Below, in pieces: positions 19,339 through 26,637 of a stretch of DNA of 64,000 nucleotides. The stretch comes from Methylobacter psychrophilus. Lineage in GTDB: Bacteria; Pseudomonadota; Gammaproteobacteria; Methylococcales; Methylomonadaceae. The notes under the pieces were generated by a model, which worked only from the letters and a program-made list of their open reading frames with translations, was not told the DNA's origin and did not search any database. Numbering within the stretch: the first letter of the stretch is position 1; each line of letters begins with the position of its first letter. The DNA lies in NCBI RefSeq assembly GCF_025583945.1, contig NZ_JAOEGU010000011.1, positions 47,078-111,077 on the forward strand. Direction: 5' to 3'. The position numbers and the translations under genes were made by a program.

Positions 19339-19520
19339 CATCGCTCCTTTTTATTTTGTAATATTTGCAATACTTTTTCGACGCACTCGGCTATGACGGC
19401 TTCTTTATCGTCATTACCATCGCTTTCGCCAGCAAGAACTTGTTGTCCGCCCGCCTGCTGTCCACTTGGTGAGGTATTAACCGATACGTGAACATGTAAT
19501 TCTTTTATCTCGATAGGCAT
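19338..19520 (-). CDS. DUF5908 small protein
   Basis: A 60-residue acidic protein starting MPIEIKELHVHVSVN, which fits the DUF5908 family found in contractile injection system operons between the tube and LysM genes. A Gly/Gln-rich linker follows, then a C-terminal amphipathic helix (VIAECVEKVLQILQNKK). The biochemical role is unknown. Its end contains the ribosome binding site of the next gene. Confidence 0.8.
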   Translation of the reverse strand: MPIEIKELHVHVSVNTSPSGQQAGGQQVLAGESDGNDDKEAVIAECVEKVLQILQNKKER

Positions 19521-19562
19521 TGATTATTTAAAAGCTTGTTAAAAAGGACTCAAGAGCATCGA

Positions 19563-20000
19563 CTACTGAACCGTAAAATAGCGATAGGTTAGTTCCAGCG
19601 TTTCGATGACCACAGCACTTTCATTGGCATTCAAATCACTGACCAACCATTTTTTAGGTATGGCGTGTGCTATTTTCCAGGTTCGTAACGGCTCGCTTTT
19701 TTCATTCATCAAAATCACGTTCACATCTGCCGGTTCAAATTTACGGTCACGGAAGGCATCAAGAAACCAGTTCAGTACTTTCGAGTCCGTTAACATGCCA
19801 CGTTTTAATACCAGGTCGGCATATTTAGTTCGTACCGGCAACTTGTGCTCGAAGCGGTTTTCTCCGCCTTCCTTAAAACTTTCGTAATCGTATTCAACCG
19901 ACAGGCCTGACACAGACTGAAAGCGCACGTCGTTTTTGTCCGTACTAATGCCAAATTCCACCTTGTAATAGAAACCTAGCGGTGGGTAGTAATCAATCAT
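19563..20000 (-). CDS. eCIS inner tube protein (Afp5-like)
   Basis: A 145-residue protein of the T4 gp19/tail-tube family, starting with YYPPLGFYYKVEF and containing RFQSVSGLSVEYDYESFKEG, LVLKRGMLTDSK and a final ELTYRYF strand. It starts 14 bases after the other tube gene. This paralogue lies next to the baseplate genes, like Afp5, and probably forms the first ring(s) where the tube joins the hub. That assignment is inferred from gene order. Confidence 0.9.
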   Translation of the reverse strand: MIDYYPPLGFYYKVEFGISTDKNDVRFQSVSGLSVEYDYESFKEGGENRFEHKLPVRTKYADLVLKRGMLTDSKVLNWFLDAFRDRKFEPADVNVILMNEKSEPLRTWKIAHAIPKKWLVSDLNANESAVVIETLELTYRYFTVQ

Positions 20001-20014
20001 TAGTTGATCCGTTC

Positions 20015-20452
20015 TCAGACTTTCATCAATTTCAAGCCTTCATGAGCAATCTCGATGCTTTCAACGGCAATTTCGTTGGCATCCGATTTAAGGTCGGGAG
20101 CCGTGACCTTAACCGGAAAACATCGGGTTGCGGTCCAGGCCGCGACCGGTACATGTTTCTCGTTGAGTAGTCGAATAGTCAAGTCTCGCCTGCCGTTGAC
20201 CCGTTCATTGGCAATTTCTTCCAGCCAGGTGTTGTAGTCAAAATCACCTTCAAATTTACCGCGTTTTAACGTGATATTACTGTTTTTAGCCATGCCGGGC
20301 ATGGCAATTTTATTAAAGTCTTTACTATCGCTATGTCGGTATTCGATTTTTTCTCTTTCCATCACCAGACCGGTTACTTCAGTAAAGCTGATTTTTGTGC
20401 CGCCCCAGTCGACCTGGAAATGAAAGCGGGGAATTGGATATTCTTGTGCCAT
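20015..20452 (-). CDS. eCIS major inner tube protein (Afp1-like)
   Basis: A 145-residue gp19-type tube protein: IPRFHFQVDWGGTKISFTEV, then ITLKRGKFEGDFDYNTWL, and a C-terminal VESIEIAHEGLKLM. It lies just downstream of the sheath gene and is probably the major subunit polymerising along the tube lumen. It has the same length as the adjacent paralogue but clearly diverged sequence, so both are likely functional. Confidence 0.9.
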   Translation of the reverse strand: MAQEYPIPRFHFQVDWGGTKISFTEVTGLVMEREKIEYRHSDSKDFNKIAMPGMAKNSNITLKRGKFEGDFDYNTWLEEIANERVNGRRDLTIRLLNEKHVPVAAWTATRCFPVKVTAPDLKSDANEIAVESIEIAHEGLKLMKV

Positions 20453-20503
20453 GATAATGATCCTTTTTATTGAGTGATTGATAGAGTCTTATCGTATTTT
20501 CTT

Positions 20504-22315
20504 TTATGATTCAGCCATTTTGTGCGAGAACCTGAGAATGATAAATTCAGCGGGACGTACAACCGCCATGCCGATTTCAATAATCATGCGACCTTCAAGA
20601 ATATCCAGGGAAGTCATAGTCTTGCCCAAGCCTACTGCGACATAAAAGGCATGTTCCGGTTTAACGCCTTGCAAAGCACCTTGACGCCACAGTACCGTGA
20701 GAAAGTTTTCGATCATGGCTTGTACTCTCACCCAGGTATTGGCATCGTTGGGTTCAAATACAAATTGTTCGGTCGCTTTTTTGACAGACTCTTCAACAAA
20801 ATTAAAAAAGCGCCGTACACTGACATAACGCCATTCGTTATCATTGCCGGCAAGAGTTCTGGCACCCCAGACGAGAGTGCCTTTACCAATGAAAGGACGA
20901 ATGGCATTGACGGATTTTCCTGCCAAGGTATCGACATTTAAATCACCCTGGAATTGGCTGGAAATTTGTAGAGTGGGCTGTTTAACGGCTGCCAGACTGA
21001 CATTGGCAGGTGCTTTCCAAACGCCGCGACTGCCGTCAATAGCTGCGTAGACGCCGGCAATAAAGCTACTGGGGGGCAGTATCACACCGGAATTAAGCGT
21101 TTTATCCAGTATTGAATTATAAAGTGCGTTGCTTTTATTTTTAACTTTGCTCATCTGGGTAAACGAGAAATCACCTTTAGCCAATAATTTATCAGAAGCT
21201 GCGGCCATTGCTGTTTTAGCGGTATCCAGGGCTGCCTGGGCAGCGTCAAGAGCTGTTTGAACGGTTGCCAAATCAGTAACTTTTGCTTTCAGCCAATCAT
21301 CTACCGCTTTATTTAATGCGGTGGCTGTTGTCGTGACATTTTGAATAGAGGAATCAACATTTTCTTTGCCAACCGCTTGGTATATTGCTTCTTTAATCGC
21401 ATCGACATCGGTAACAATACCTTTTAGTTTATCAGTAACGGCTTTTATCTGATCAGCGATCAATTTAATCTTGTTGGTTTTACTAAAATCTGCCAATTTG
21501 CTGCTATTGTCGTCCTCCGCAGCAATCAGGCTGCTATAGGCGGTTTGCGCTGCAGTTGCTTCAGTTGCTGTATTCAGTTTTACTCCGTTTTCGGTATAAA
21601 CTCTGACAAAACTAATGTTGGTACTATTGCTATCCACCAATCGATACGAAAATGCCGATTCTACAAAAGGATAATAAGCAGCACCATATTTGGCTTCCGC
21701 TACGATCGATGGCACAGCGTTCCTGAAAAAAGTGGTAATGTCGGCATTGGATTTATATTTATCAGAAACATCCAATACCGTAAATCGATCCTGTAATTCA
21801 GCGCTTTGTTTGATGGCTCCGGTAGCCCACTGTCCGTATTGCGAATCACTCAGAAGCACGGCTTCAGGGCTGATCAGCAAGGTGACTTCATCGACCATAC
21901 GGGCAGCAGACAAGCCTTTTAAAATGCTGTTGATGTCAGCTTTACCATCTGAAAATGAGCCAACGGAAATGATGTAACAAGCTCCGCCTCCATTTGCATA
22001 AAAGGCTTGCATGGAATGATAAAGAATAAAAGCTGGCGATGGCTTTTCTTCAATATCGATCTGGTACGCACCCGTATTGGTATTTAAATCGACATCAACC
22101 CTGAATCTTTCTGCATTTGAGAAACCAAATAAATTTTCATATTCAAGTAAGGACGTTATGCGGGTTGGTTTTAGGGTTAAATCAGTTTTACCTTCAGCAG
22201 CTGTTTCTGTGTACCCTATAAAAGCAGGTATCGCAGTTTCTACAGGTGCTATTGACGGAGGAAATTTGGTGATTTCCTCAATGTAGACTCCGGGGGTTTT
22301 ATAAGCTGTTGCCAT
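20504..22315 (-). CDS. eCIS contractile sheath protein with helical insertion
   Basis: About 603 residues. The N-terminus TAYKTPGVYIEEI and the C-terminal domain (RRFFNFVEESVKKATEQFVF, then NPEHAF-like and IEIGMAVVRPAEFIILRF segments) are diagnostic of contractile tail sheaths. The frame opens at ATG 22327, but GGTGA lies at proper distance before the ATG at 22315, and the family normally begins MATxYKTPGVY, so I choose 22315. Residues ~245-400 are an Ala/Lys/Asp-rich predicted helical insertion lying between the usual sheath domains. Only one sheath gene is present, unlike the three of Afp/PVC. Confidence 0.93.
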   Translation of the reverse strand: MATAYKTPGVYIEEITKFPPSIAPVETAIPAFIGYTETAAEGKTDLTLKPTRITSLLEYENLFGFSNAERFRVDVDLNTNTGAYQIDIEEKPSPAFILYHSMQAFYANGGGACYIISVGSFSDGKADINSILKGLSAARMVDEVTLLISPEAVLLSDSQYGQWATGAIKQSAELQDRFTVLDVSDKYKSNADITTFFRNAVPSIVAEAKYGAAYYPFVESAFSYRLVDSNSTNISFVRVYTENGVKLNTATEATAAQTAYSSLIAAEDDNSSKLADFSKTNKIKLIADQIKAVTDKLKGIVTDVDAIKEAIYQAVGKENVDSSIQNVTTTATALNKAVDDWLKAKVTDLATVQTALDAAQAALDTAKTAMAAASDKLLAKGDFSFTQMSKVKNKSNALYNSILDKTLNSGVILPPSSFIAGVYAAIDGSRGVWKAPANVSLAAVKQPTLQISSQFQGDLNVDTLAGKSVNAIRPFIGKGTLVWGARTLAGNDNEWRYVSVRRFFNFVEESVKKATEQFVFEPNDANTWVRVQAMIENFLTVLWRQGALQGVKPEHAFYVAVGLGKTMTSLDILEGRMIIEIGMAVVRPAEFIILRFSHKMAES

Positions 22316-22327
22316 GTTATTCACCAT

Positions 22328-22628
22328 TTAGTATTTTGACAGTGATGATGTTATACAAAAGTTTCCGAAACAAGGCGGGAGCTTTTTGTACCGTTTTTAT
22401 CCGCTTTTACCCAACCTTCCGAGAGTTTGTCATTAGTGTCGGCATTTCTAAAATGGGTTAATCAAAGCCGATTGAGCTCTATTTAAGGCGCAGTGCTCGT
22501 TTTTTATTAACTTTCTGAGTTTGTAGTGTTAATGCGGTATAGTTAAAAAGAGCCGTGTTTTTATCAACACATTAAATCTTGCATGTTGTCAGTTATATCC
22601 GATGTTCCTGGCTAATCAGGACAGTATC
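22328..22628. other. Gap between DUF4255 gene and sheath gene
   Basis: About 300 bases without a gene. They probably hold the promoter for the sheath-to-cargo operon, transcribed leftward. On the minus strand a TATAAC-type -10 lies near 22351-22356, but no convincing -35 partner is present. No strong hairpin was found. Confidence 0.4.
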
Positions 22629-23255
22629 CTAGCCGACTAGCGGTTTTTTGTGATAAATGTCCCTGACAATATCAGTAATACCGCTGCTTTCATTTTGTAT
22701 GGCATTGAATTTAAGATCCAACATTCGTAGCATATACAAAACAAAGGGATATTGCTTTCCCCCTAACGTACCCCATAAGTGGTTCACTTCTTCCATCGTT
22801 GGAGAATATAAATCAAAGATGAGTTTAAAAGCGTCCAATTGATCAAGTGGATTGTCGGGTCTATGTTTGCTGATAGAGAGTGAATCAACATTATCCTGAG
22901 TAAAGACGTTTTTAAATTGAAAAAAACGAATAGCTCTTGATAGTACCAGTAGTGCATTGGTGTAATTACTGTGAGTTGCGGTAATTAAAATCTGAAAGTT
23001 AAGAAAAACCGGAGGGTTTTCATAAATGATACTGTGCGTAATATTATTACGCAGGTAATTAGGAACATTTTTTAGCGTTTTTTCTTCCCTGATATTGACC
23101 ATGGACAAGACAAGCTTTTCTCTGGAATCGCCATTGGCAGTAAAACCTTCGGCAAGATTACCCAACTCTACTTTTGTAGGGTCGCCGAGTAAATAAGTAT
23201 CGGCAAAATGCTTATCCATTTCGTTTATTATAATAGTCAGCGCGTGAGATATCAT
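22629..23255 (-). CDS. DUF4255 protein (Afp16-like tube/sheath terminator)
   Basis: A 208-residue protein with the DUF4255/Pvc16 N-terminus (MISHALTIIINEMDKHF), a central VNIREEKTLKNVPNYL segment, then PPVFLNFQILITATHSNYTN and a C-terminal domain typical of the cap protein that terminates tube and sheath growth. It is separated from the sheath gene by about 300 bases, so it may have its own promoter. It is the first gene of the cluster in transcription order, a common place for this gene in eCIS loci. Confidence 0.88.
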   Translation of the reverse strand: MISHALTIIINEMDKHFADTYLLGDPTKVELGNLAEGFTANGDSREKLVLSMVNIREEKTLKNVPNYLRNNITHSIIYENPPVFLNFQILITATHSNYTNALLVLSRAIRFFQFKNVFTQDNVDSLSISKHRPDNPLDQLDAFKLIFDLYSPTMEEVNHLWGTLGGKQYPFVLYMLRMLDLKFNAIQNESSGITDIVRDIYHKKPLVG

Positions 23256-23532
23256 AATGGCTATTGAGGGTCAATTGACTCAGTGGATCAACAAGTGAGT
23301 AAATGACATGACACCAGTAAATCAGGGCCTGTGACTAATTGACTATCAGAACTGGTCATATTGGGTTCGCCTTTAAAAAGTGTTGCTGATGGTTAACGGC
23401 TACTATGAGTATTAGTGGCTATTATGGGCGTTTTTTAATTTATAACATTTAAAAAATTACCTGTAAACAATAATATTTCCAAAATGGAAAAATAAACGAA
23501 CGTATTCACTGGATGAAACTGAACGGCTTGAA

Positions 23533-24882
23533 TTAACTGTCTGTTTCCTTATTCTGGCAGGGAACCACTAAAACTTGGGCAAAGCCACCGCCGGGCGTAC
23601 GAAAATTGGTGGTTTGTCCCTGATATAAGCGGGCGCTTACCAATTGTGTTTGACCTTTATAAACGTAATGGCGTAGATCAAGTTTGAAATCGACGATTTT
23701 ATTTTCTATTTCCAATTGTCGCTCGCTGGGTTGCACCAGCGTCTGTGCAACATAGTCACCTTGCAAAATTTCACCAAATACCCGCTTGGTCAGTTTATCG
23801 CCACGGTAGGCGGCTTTGCTGCCGTAACCTTTGGCGGGTTTAAAAAACAGCTGCTTGCGATCAGCCCATAAATTATCGGCATCATCAGGATTGACAGGCG
23901 TTGTATGGGCGATGCCCTTAAGCAGTATGTTTCTGGTTTTTGCGTCAACACCGATATCTATCAATGCGGCTTCGTCTGTGAGAATGACCAGATTTCTTTT
24001 GTTGGCATAAAGCGCATGGGCTCTTGGCGTTGGGGTTATCACCACCGCTTCTGTCAGGTAGGCTTCAAGTAAAGACTTATGCGCGGGCGCTTCCAGGCCA
24101 AAATCTGTCAATCGATTGTAGACAAGGTCGATACGTTGATTGCCGTGCCAAAGTGCCTGGTCGTGATAAACAAGTTCAGAAGGGTCGCAGATAACAGCAA
24201 TGAAATTATGCTGTTCAAACAGTTTTTTGAATAAAATAAACTCCGGCAGCATATATTGGCTTTGTGGATTTTCATCGACTATAGCGATTGAACGTAACGG
24301 TAGTTGGCCTCGTTCGGCTTGCCACTCGTCAAGAAACATTTCAATAAATGCTTGTTCTGGATCAGTGATGATCAATGCCTTTGTTATTGGCGGTGGTAAT
24401 TGGTCACCGGCCAGATCACAACAGACTTTTTGGGTACGCGCGACAATAGCATTGAGCAAAGCGCCGCCAGCATTGGTATTAATTTCAATCAATTGCGGCC
24501 CTTTGGGGCTTAGATGGAAGTCATAACCAAAAAATACACTGTGCGCTTTGGGAATAAATTTGGCCGCATCAGGTGCGTAAGCAAGGACTCGTTGCTGATA
24601 AGCCGGCAAAGCGATAACGCTTTCTACCGCAACAATAATTTCCTGTTGTTTTTTTAGGCAGGTATCGGTAACAAATACGGCAGATTCAGCGAAGAGGTTA
24701 GGGCGATCTTCAATGATCATTTGGTACAGGTTATTATCGTCCTGATGCTGTGATAATTCCGTACGTATTACTTCCCGATTAAGCGACATACAGTGGCATT
24801 GGCTGTTAAGTTGCCTGGCCTTTTGTTCGCATTGTTGATCAGTGGCTATAGGTAAGTAACCTAAATTGGATGAGAGAGTCAT
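23533..24882 (-). CDS. ATP-grasp-like protein of unknown function
   Basis: A 449-residue soluble protein. The middle contains FFGYDFHLSPKGPQLIEINTN followed by AGG. The C-terminal part has KQLFFKPAKGYGSKAAYRGD and then GDYVAQTLVQPSER, with an FKLDLRHYVY strand. A Lys in a Phe-Lys-Pro strand, a Gly-rich loop and a DYVAQ segment suggest the nucleotide-binding part of an ATP-grasp fold. I do not recognise the substrate or a named family. It stands alone, divergent from the metal locus and about 280 bases upstream of the DUF4255 gene. A link to either is not shown. Confidence 0.6.
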   Translation of the reverse strand: MTLSSNLGYLPIATDQQCEQKARQLNSQCHCMSLNREVIRTELSQHQDDNNLYQMIIEDRPNLFAESAVFVTDTCLKKQQEIIVAVESVIALPAYQQRVLAYAPDAAKFIPKAHSVFFGYDFHLSPKGPQLIEINTNAGGALLNAIVARTQKVCCDLAGDQLPPPITKALIITDPEQAFIEMFLDEWQAERGQLPLRSIAIVDENPQSQYMLPEFILFKKLFEQHNFIAVICDPSELVYHDQALWHGNQRIDLVYNRLTDFGLEAPAHKSLLEAYLTEAVVITPTPRAHALYANKRNLVILTDEAALIDIGVDAKTRNILLKGIAHTTPVNPDDADNLWADRKQLFFKPAKGYGSKAAYRGDKLTKRVFGEILQGDYVAQTLVQPSERQLEIENKIVDFKLDLRHYVYKGQTQLVSARLYQGQTTNFRTPGGGFAQVLVVPCQNKETDS

Positions 24883-25089
24883 TAAAATTTTATTTATTGC
24901 TGATAAATATCCGGGCTTTGTCGGATTTAGGGATTATATAAAGCCGGTAATGGCAGATTAAGTGGTCGGTTGTGCATATTAAGACGATTAATGACTGAAC
25001 AAGGGATAGATTATACCCATTAGTTATTTTTATGAGTCAAATAAGCAGAGGGTGCGGGATATTTTTTAAAATATAAGTTATATGACCTG

Positions 25090-25133
25090 TTTTTTTATTA
25101 AACTGTGTTATATGACACAGTTTAATAAAAAAA
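25090..25133. promoter_or_regulatory. Perfect 19-bp inverted repeat, candidate upstream activator site
   Basis: The arms at 25090-25108 and 25115-25133 are perfectly complementary (T7-ATTAAACTGTGT and its complement) around a 6-base centre. The core reads TGT-GTTATATGAC-ACA, i.e. TGT-N10-ACA, the spacing of NifA-type upstream activator sites. It lies about 50 bases upstream of a sigma-54-like promoter, where an enhancer-binding protein would sit. A second GTTATATGAC lies at 25077-25086, exactly 30 bases from the one at 25107-25116. The T and A tracts also allow a bidirectional-terminator reading, but both flanking genes point away. Confidence 0.55.
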
Positions 25134-25181
25134 TTTCATTGGCTTTTAATTAAAAACCAGTAAAATCAAGTGGTTAATATT

Positions 25182-25198
25182 TTGGCATCAATCATGCT
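25182..25198 (+). promoter_or_regulatory. Candidate sigma-54 (RpoN) promoter
   Basis: TTGGCATCAATCATGCT has the obligatory GG-N10-GC spacing and matches the -24 (TTGGCA) and most of the -12 (TGCT) boxes. A start about 12 bases after the GC would give a ~36-base leader to the ATG at 25246. The palindrome upstream strengthens the call. Confidence 0.55.
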
Positions 25199-25245
25199 TT
25201 TACTTTTGTATATTTTGTTACTTAATTGTATGGCAGAGGTGAAAA

Positions 25246-25461
25246 ATGAATCAGCAATTAGCACAGACAACCGTAAAAAAAACCAATAATGGCGCTTTGT
25301 TATTAGGAACCGGTTTAGTTGTTGCATCCATGATTTTAGTGCCGGCCCTCGCGGTTAGGCTGGGCTTGGGCGCTAGTTTGACAGGGGCTTTAAGAATTGC
25401 CTTGATGAAAGCCTCAAGTAAAGCCGTCAGTTGTGCGACTGATGATTCTAAAGTTGCATAA
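25246..25461 (+). CDS. Small membrane protein of unknown function
   Basis: A 71-residue protein preceded by AGAGGTGAAAA. A hydrophilic N-terminus of ~16 residues is followed by one or two hydrophobic, Gly/Ala/Leu-rich segments (LLLGTGLVVASMILVPALAV, then a weaker helix) and a short tail with one Cys. The family is not recognised. It is the first gene of the plus-strand metal locus and lies behind a sigma-54-like promoter. It could be a membrane-shaping or stress-linked small protein, but nothing proves this. Confidence 0.55.
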   Translation: MNQQLAQTTVKKTNNGALLLGTGLVVASMILVPALAVRLGLGASLTGALRIALMKASSKAVSCATDDSKVA

Positions 25462-25893
25462 TAAAATGCCTCCTGGTTATGCTGATGACTACAGTGAGTC
25501 AAAATAGTAATCGGGAATTAAAACGTTAAGCCATGAACTTGAGTGAGATTAATTCGATGTTAATCCACTGGTGAGTTGTTTGATTTAATCCGGGATGGTT
25601 TAACGACTTAATTTTTATAGTCTATACTTTGTAAGTAAATTCTCACTTGACCAGAAAAGTCGGGATAGTGAGTGCTTAAGTATTATTGTAAACCCCAGAG
25701 TTACCCAATCTTATAATATGGTAAGTGTTTACCGCCAATAAAGCTTTGTTTCAACAGCTTTCATAAAACTGATTTTCCCCCGGCAAGGCTTATGTAATAA
25801 TCAATAAGTCGTTAAAGATAAACTGCTGACTATTGTGATAAACTGCATACTTTGCTAATATAACAATCAGCCCAAATATAATAGTTGATTATA
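25462..25893. other. Intergenic region with a candidate promoter
   Basis: About 430 bases with no convincing gene. A minor CTCACT/AGTGAG inverted repeat lies near 25640-25672. The right end carries the candidate promoter and direct repeats described separately. The gap suggests that the gene at 25246 and the downstream metal genes are separate transcription units. Confidence 0.4.
25817..25861 (+). promoter_or_regulatory. Candidate sigma-70 promoter with direct repeat
   Basis: TTGTGA (25833-25838) and TAATAT (25856-25861) are separated by 17 bases, 33 bases before the small metal-binding gene. GATAAACTGC occurs at 25817-25826 and again at 25837-25846, exactly two helical turns apart, the second copy overlapping the -35 box. 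This geometry suits a regulator dimer. The regulator is unknown. Confidence 0.35.
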
Positions 25894-26061
25894 ATGACTG
25901 ATACTAAAAAAGAGTGTGATCTTTGCGGATTGCCCGTCGAAATATCCGGCTTTACATTAAAAACCAAAGAAGGCGATAAAGCGTTTTGTTGCGAAGGGTG
26001 TAAAGGTATTTATCAATTGTTAAATGAAGATCAGCTTCTGCCTGAATCCGATCAAGATTAA
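25894..26061 (+). CDS. Stand-alone metal-binding domain protein of P-type ATPase type
   Basis: A 55-residue protein translated directly from the bases: MTDTKKECDLCGLPV at the start and AFCCEGCKGIYQLLNE near the end. The CxxCG...F.CCxGC layout is the small Cys-rich domain usually fused to the N-terminus of FixI/CopA-type heavy-metal ATPases. Here it is encoded as a separate gene. It precedes the one-TM protein gene by 39 bases and lies 1.3 kb upstream of the ATPase gene, which lacks this domain. It is probably a cytoplasmic copper carrier or sensor for that pump (inference). Confidence 0.78.
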   Translation: MTDTKKECDLCGLPVEISGFTLKTKEGDKAFCCEGCKGIYQLLNEDQLLPESDQD

Positions 26062-26100
26062 TCATTCGTCAGCGTTAAAATTATTAAGGAAAAATGCAAT

Positions 26101-26379
26101 ATGAAGCACGCGCACGTTAAAGCAGCCAGTTCTGTTGCTAAAGAGGTTGTTAAAGGGTCAATTGTTTCATCTACAGTGCATACGGGGAGTAGGCTAATGG
26201 GTAATGTTGCTAAACATCCGGTTCTGGTTTTTGGCTTAGGTTTAGTCGCCGGTTATCTGGTCTATAAATACAGAAAAGAAATCGTTTCCAGTACTACCCG
26301 AGCGGTAGATGCCGGTAAAGATTTTGTCTTACAACAAAAAGAAAATCTTGAAGATATTGTCGCTGAAAGCAAAGAATAA
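26101..26379 (+). CDS. Small one-TM protein, paralogue of 31540-31920
   Basis: A 92-residue protein with a Lys/Ser-rich N-terminus, one transmembrane segment (HPVLVFGLGLVAGYLVYKYR) and an acidic C-terminal helix (FVLQQKENLEDIVAE). It has the same plan and many identical positions as the 126-residue protein on the other strand at 31540-31920: KHP..., GYL, YKYRKEI, KDFxLxQKE. A ribosome site AAGGA precedes the ATG. The function is unknown. Its position beside metal-binding genes suggests a membrane partner of the copper pump or of a membrane compartment, which is inference. Confidence 0.65.
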   Translation: MKHAHVKAASSVAKEVVKGSIVSSTVHTGSRLMGNVAKHPVLVFGLGLVAGYLVYKYRKEIVSSTTRAVDAGKDFVLQQKENLEDIVAESKE

Positions 26380-26574
26380 TCAGTAGACTCTTTATTAAAG
26401 TGATTTGCTGCAAATAATATACCAGGCTTGCCGGTTTTTTAAGTCATTTACTGCGTTGCCCTGCATCCTTGCAGTCGTTGTAAATAAACAAAAAAGCCTT
26501 CGCCACTTGGATATATTAATTTCTGGATATCACCTAAAGTTGGCTCATTTGCTATAGCATGAGTAACTTCATTA

Positions 26575-26620
26575 ACGGGTGCCTTGTCTCCATAAAGACA
26601 GGGCACCCGTTTTGTTTTTT
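26575..26620 (+). terminator. Strong intrinsic terminator
   Basis: A 15-bp stem (26575-26589 with 26596-26610, one G-T wobble, ACGGGTGCC... arms), a 6-base loop and then TTTTGTTTTTT. It lies 17 bases before the next gene's ATG. It either ends the upstream transcript (25894-26379), ends a small RNA from 26400-26574, or acts as an attenuator for the 26638 gene. Confidence 0.8.
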
Positions 26621-26637
26621 CAGGGGCTTATTTAATT

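Noticed and set aside
1..23255. Prophage or T6SS
   Set aside because: No head, terminase, integrase or lysis genes, and no TssJLM membrane complex or ClpV. DUF4255, DUF5908 and the tape-measure type point to eCIS.
23476..23490. TTTCC-AAAAT-GGAAA hairpin near the ATP-grasp-like gene
   Set aside because: The stem is only five base pairs with no U-run, too weak to call a terminator.
25090..25133. Bidirectional terminator
   Set aside because: The T and A tracts would allow it, but both flanking genes are transcribed away from it, so nothing obvious ends there. The enhancer-site reading fits better, though a terminator of an unseen RNA is not excluded.
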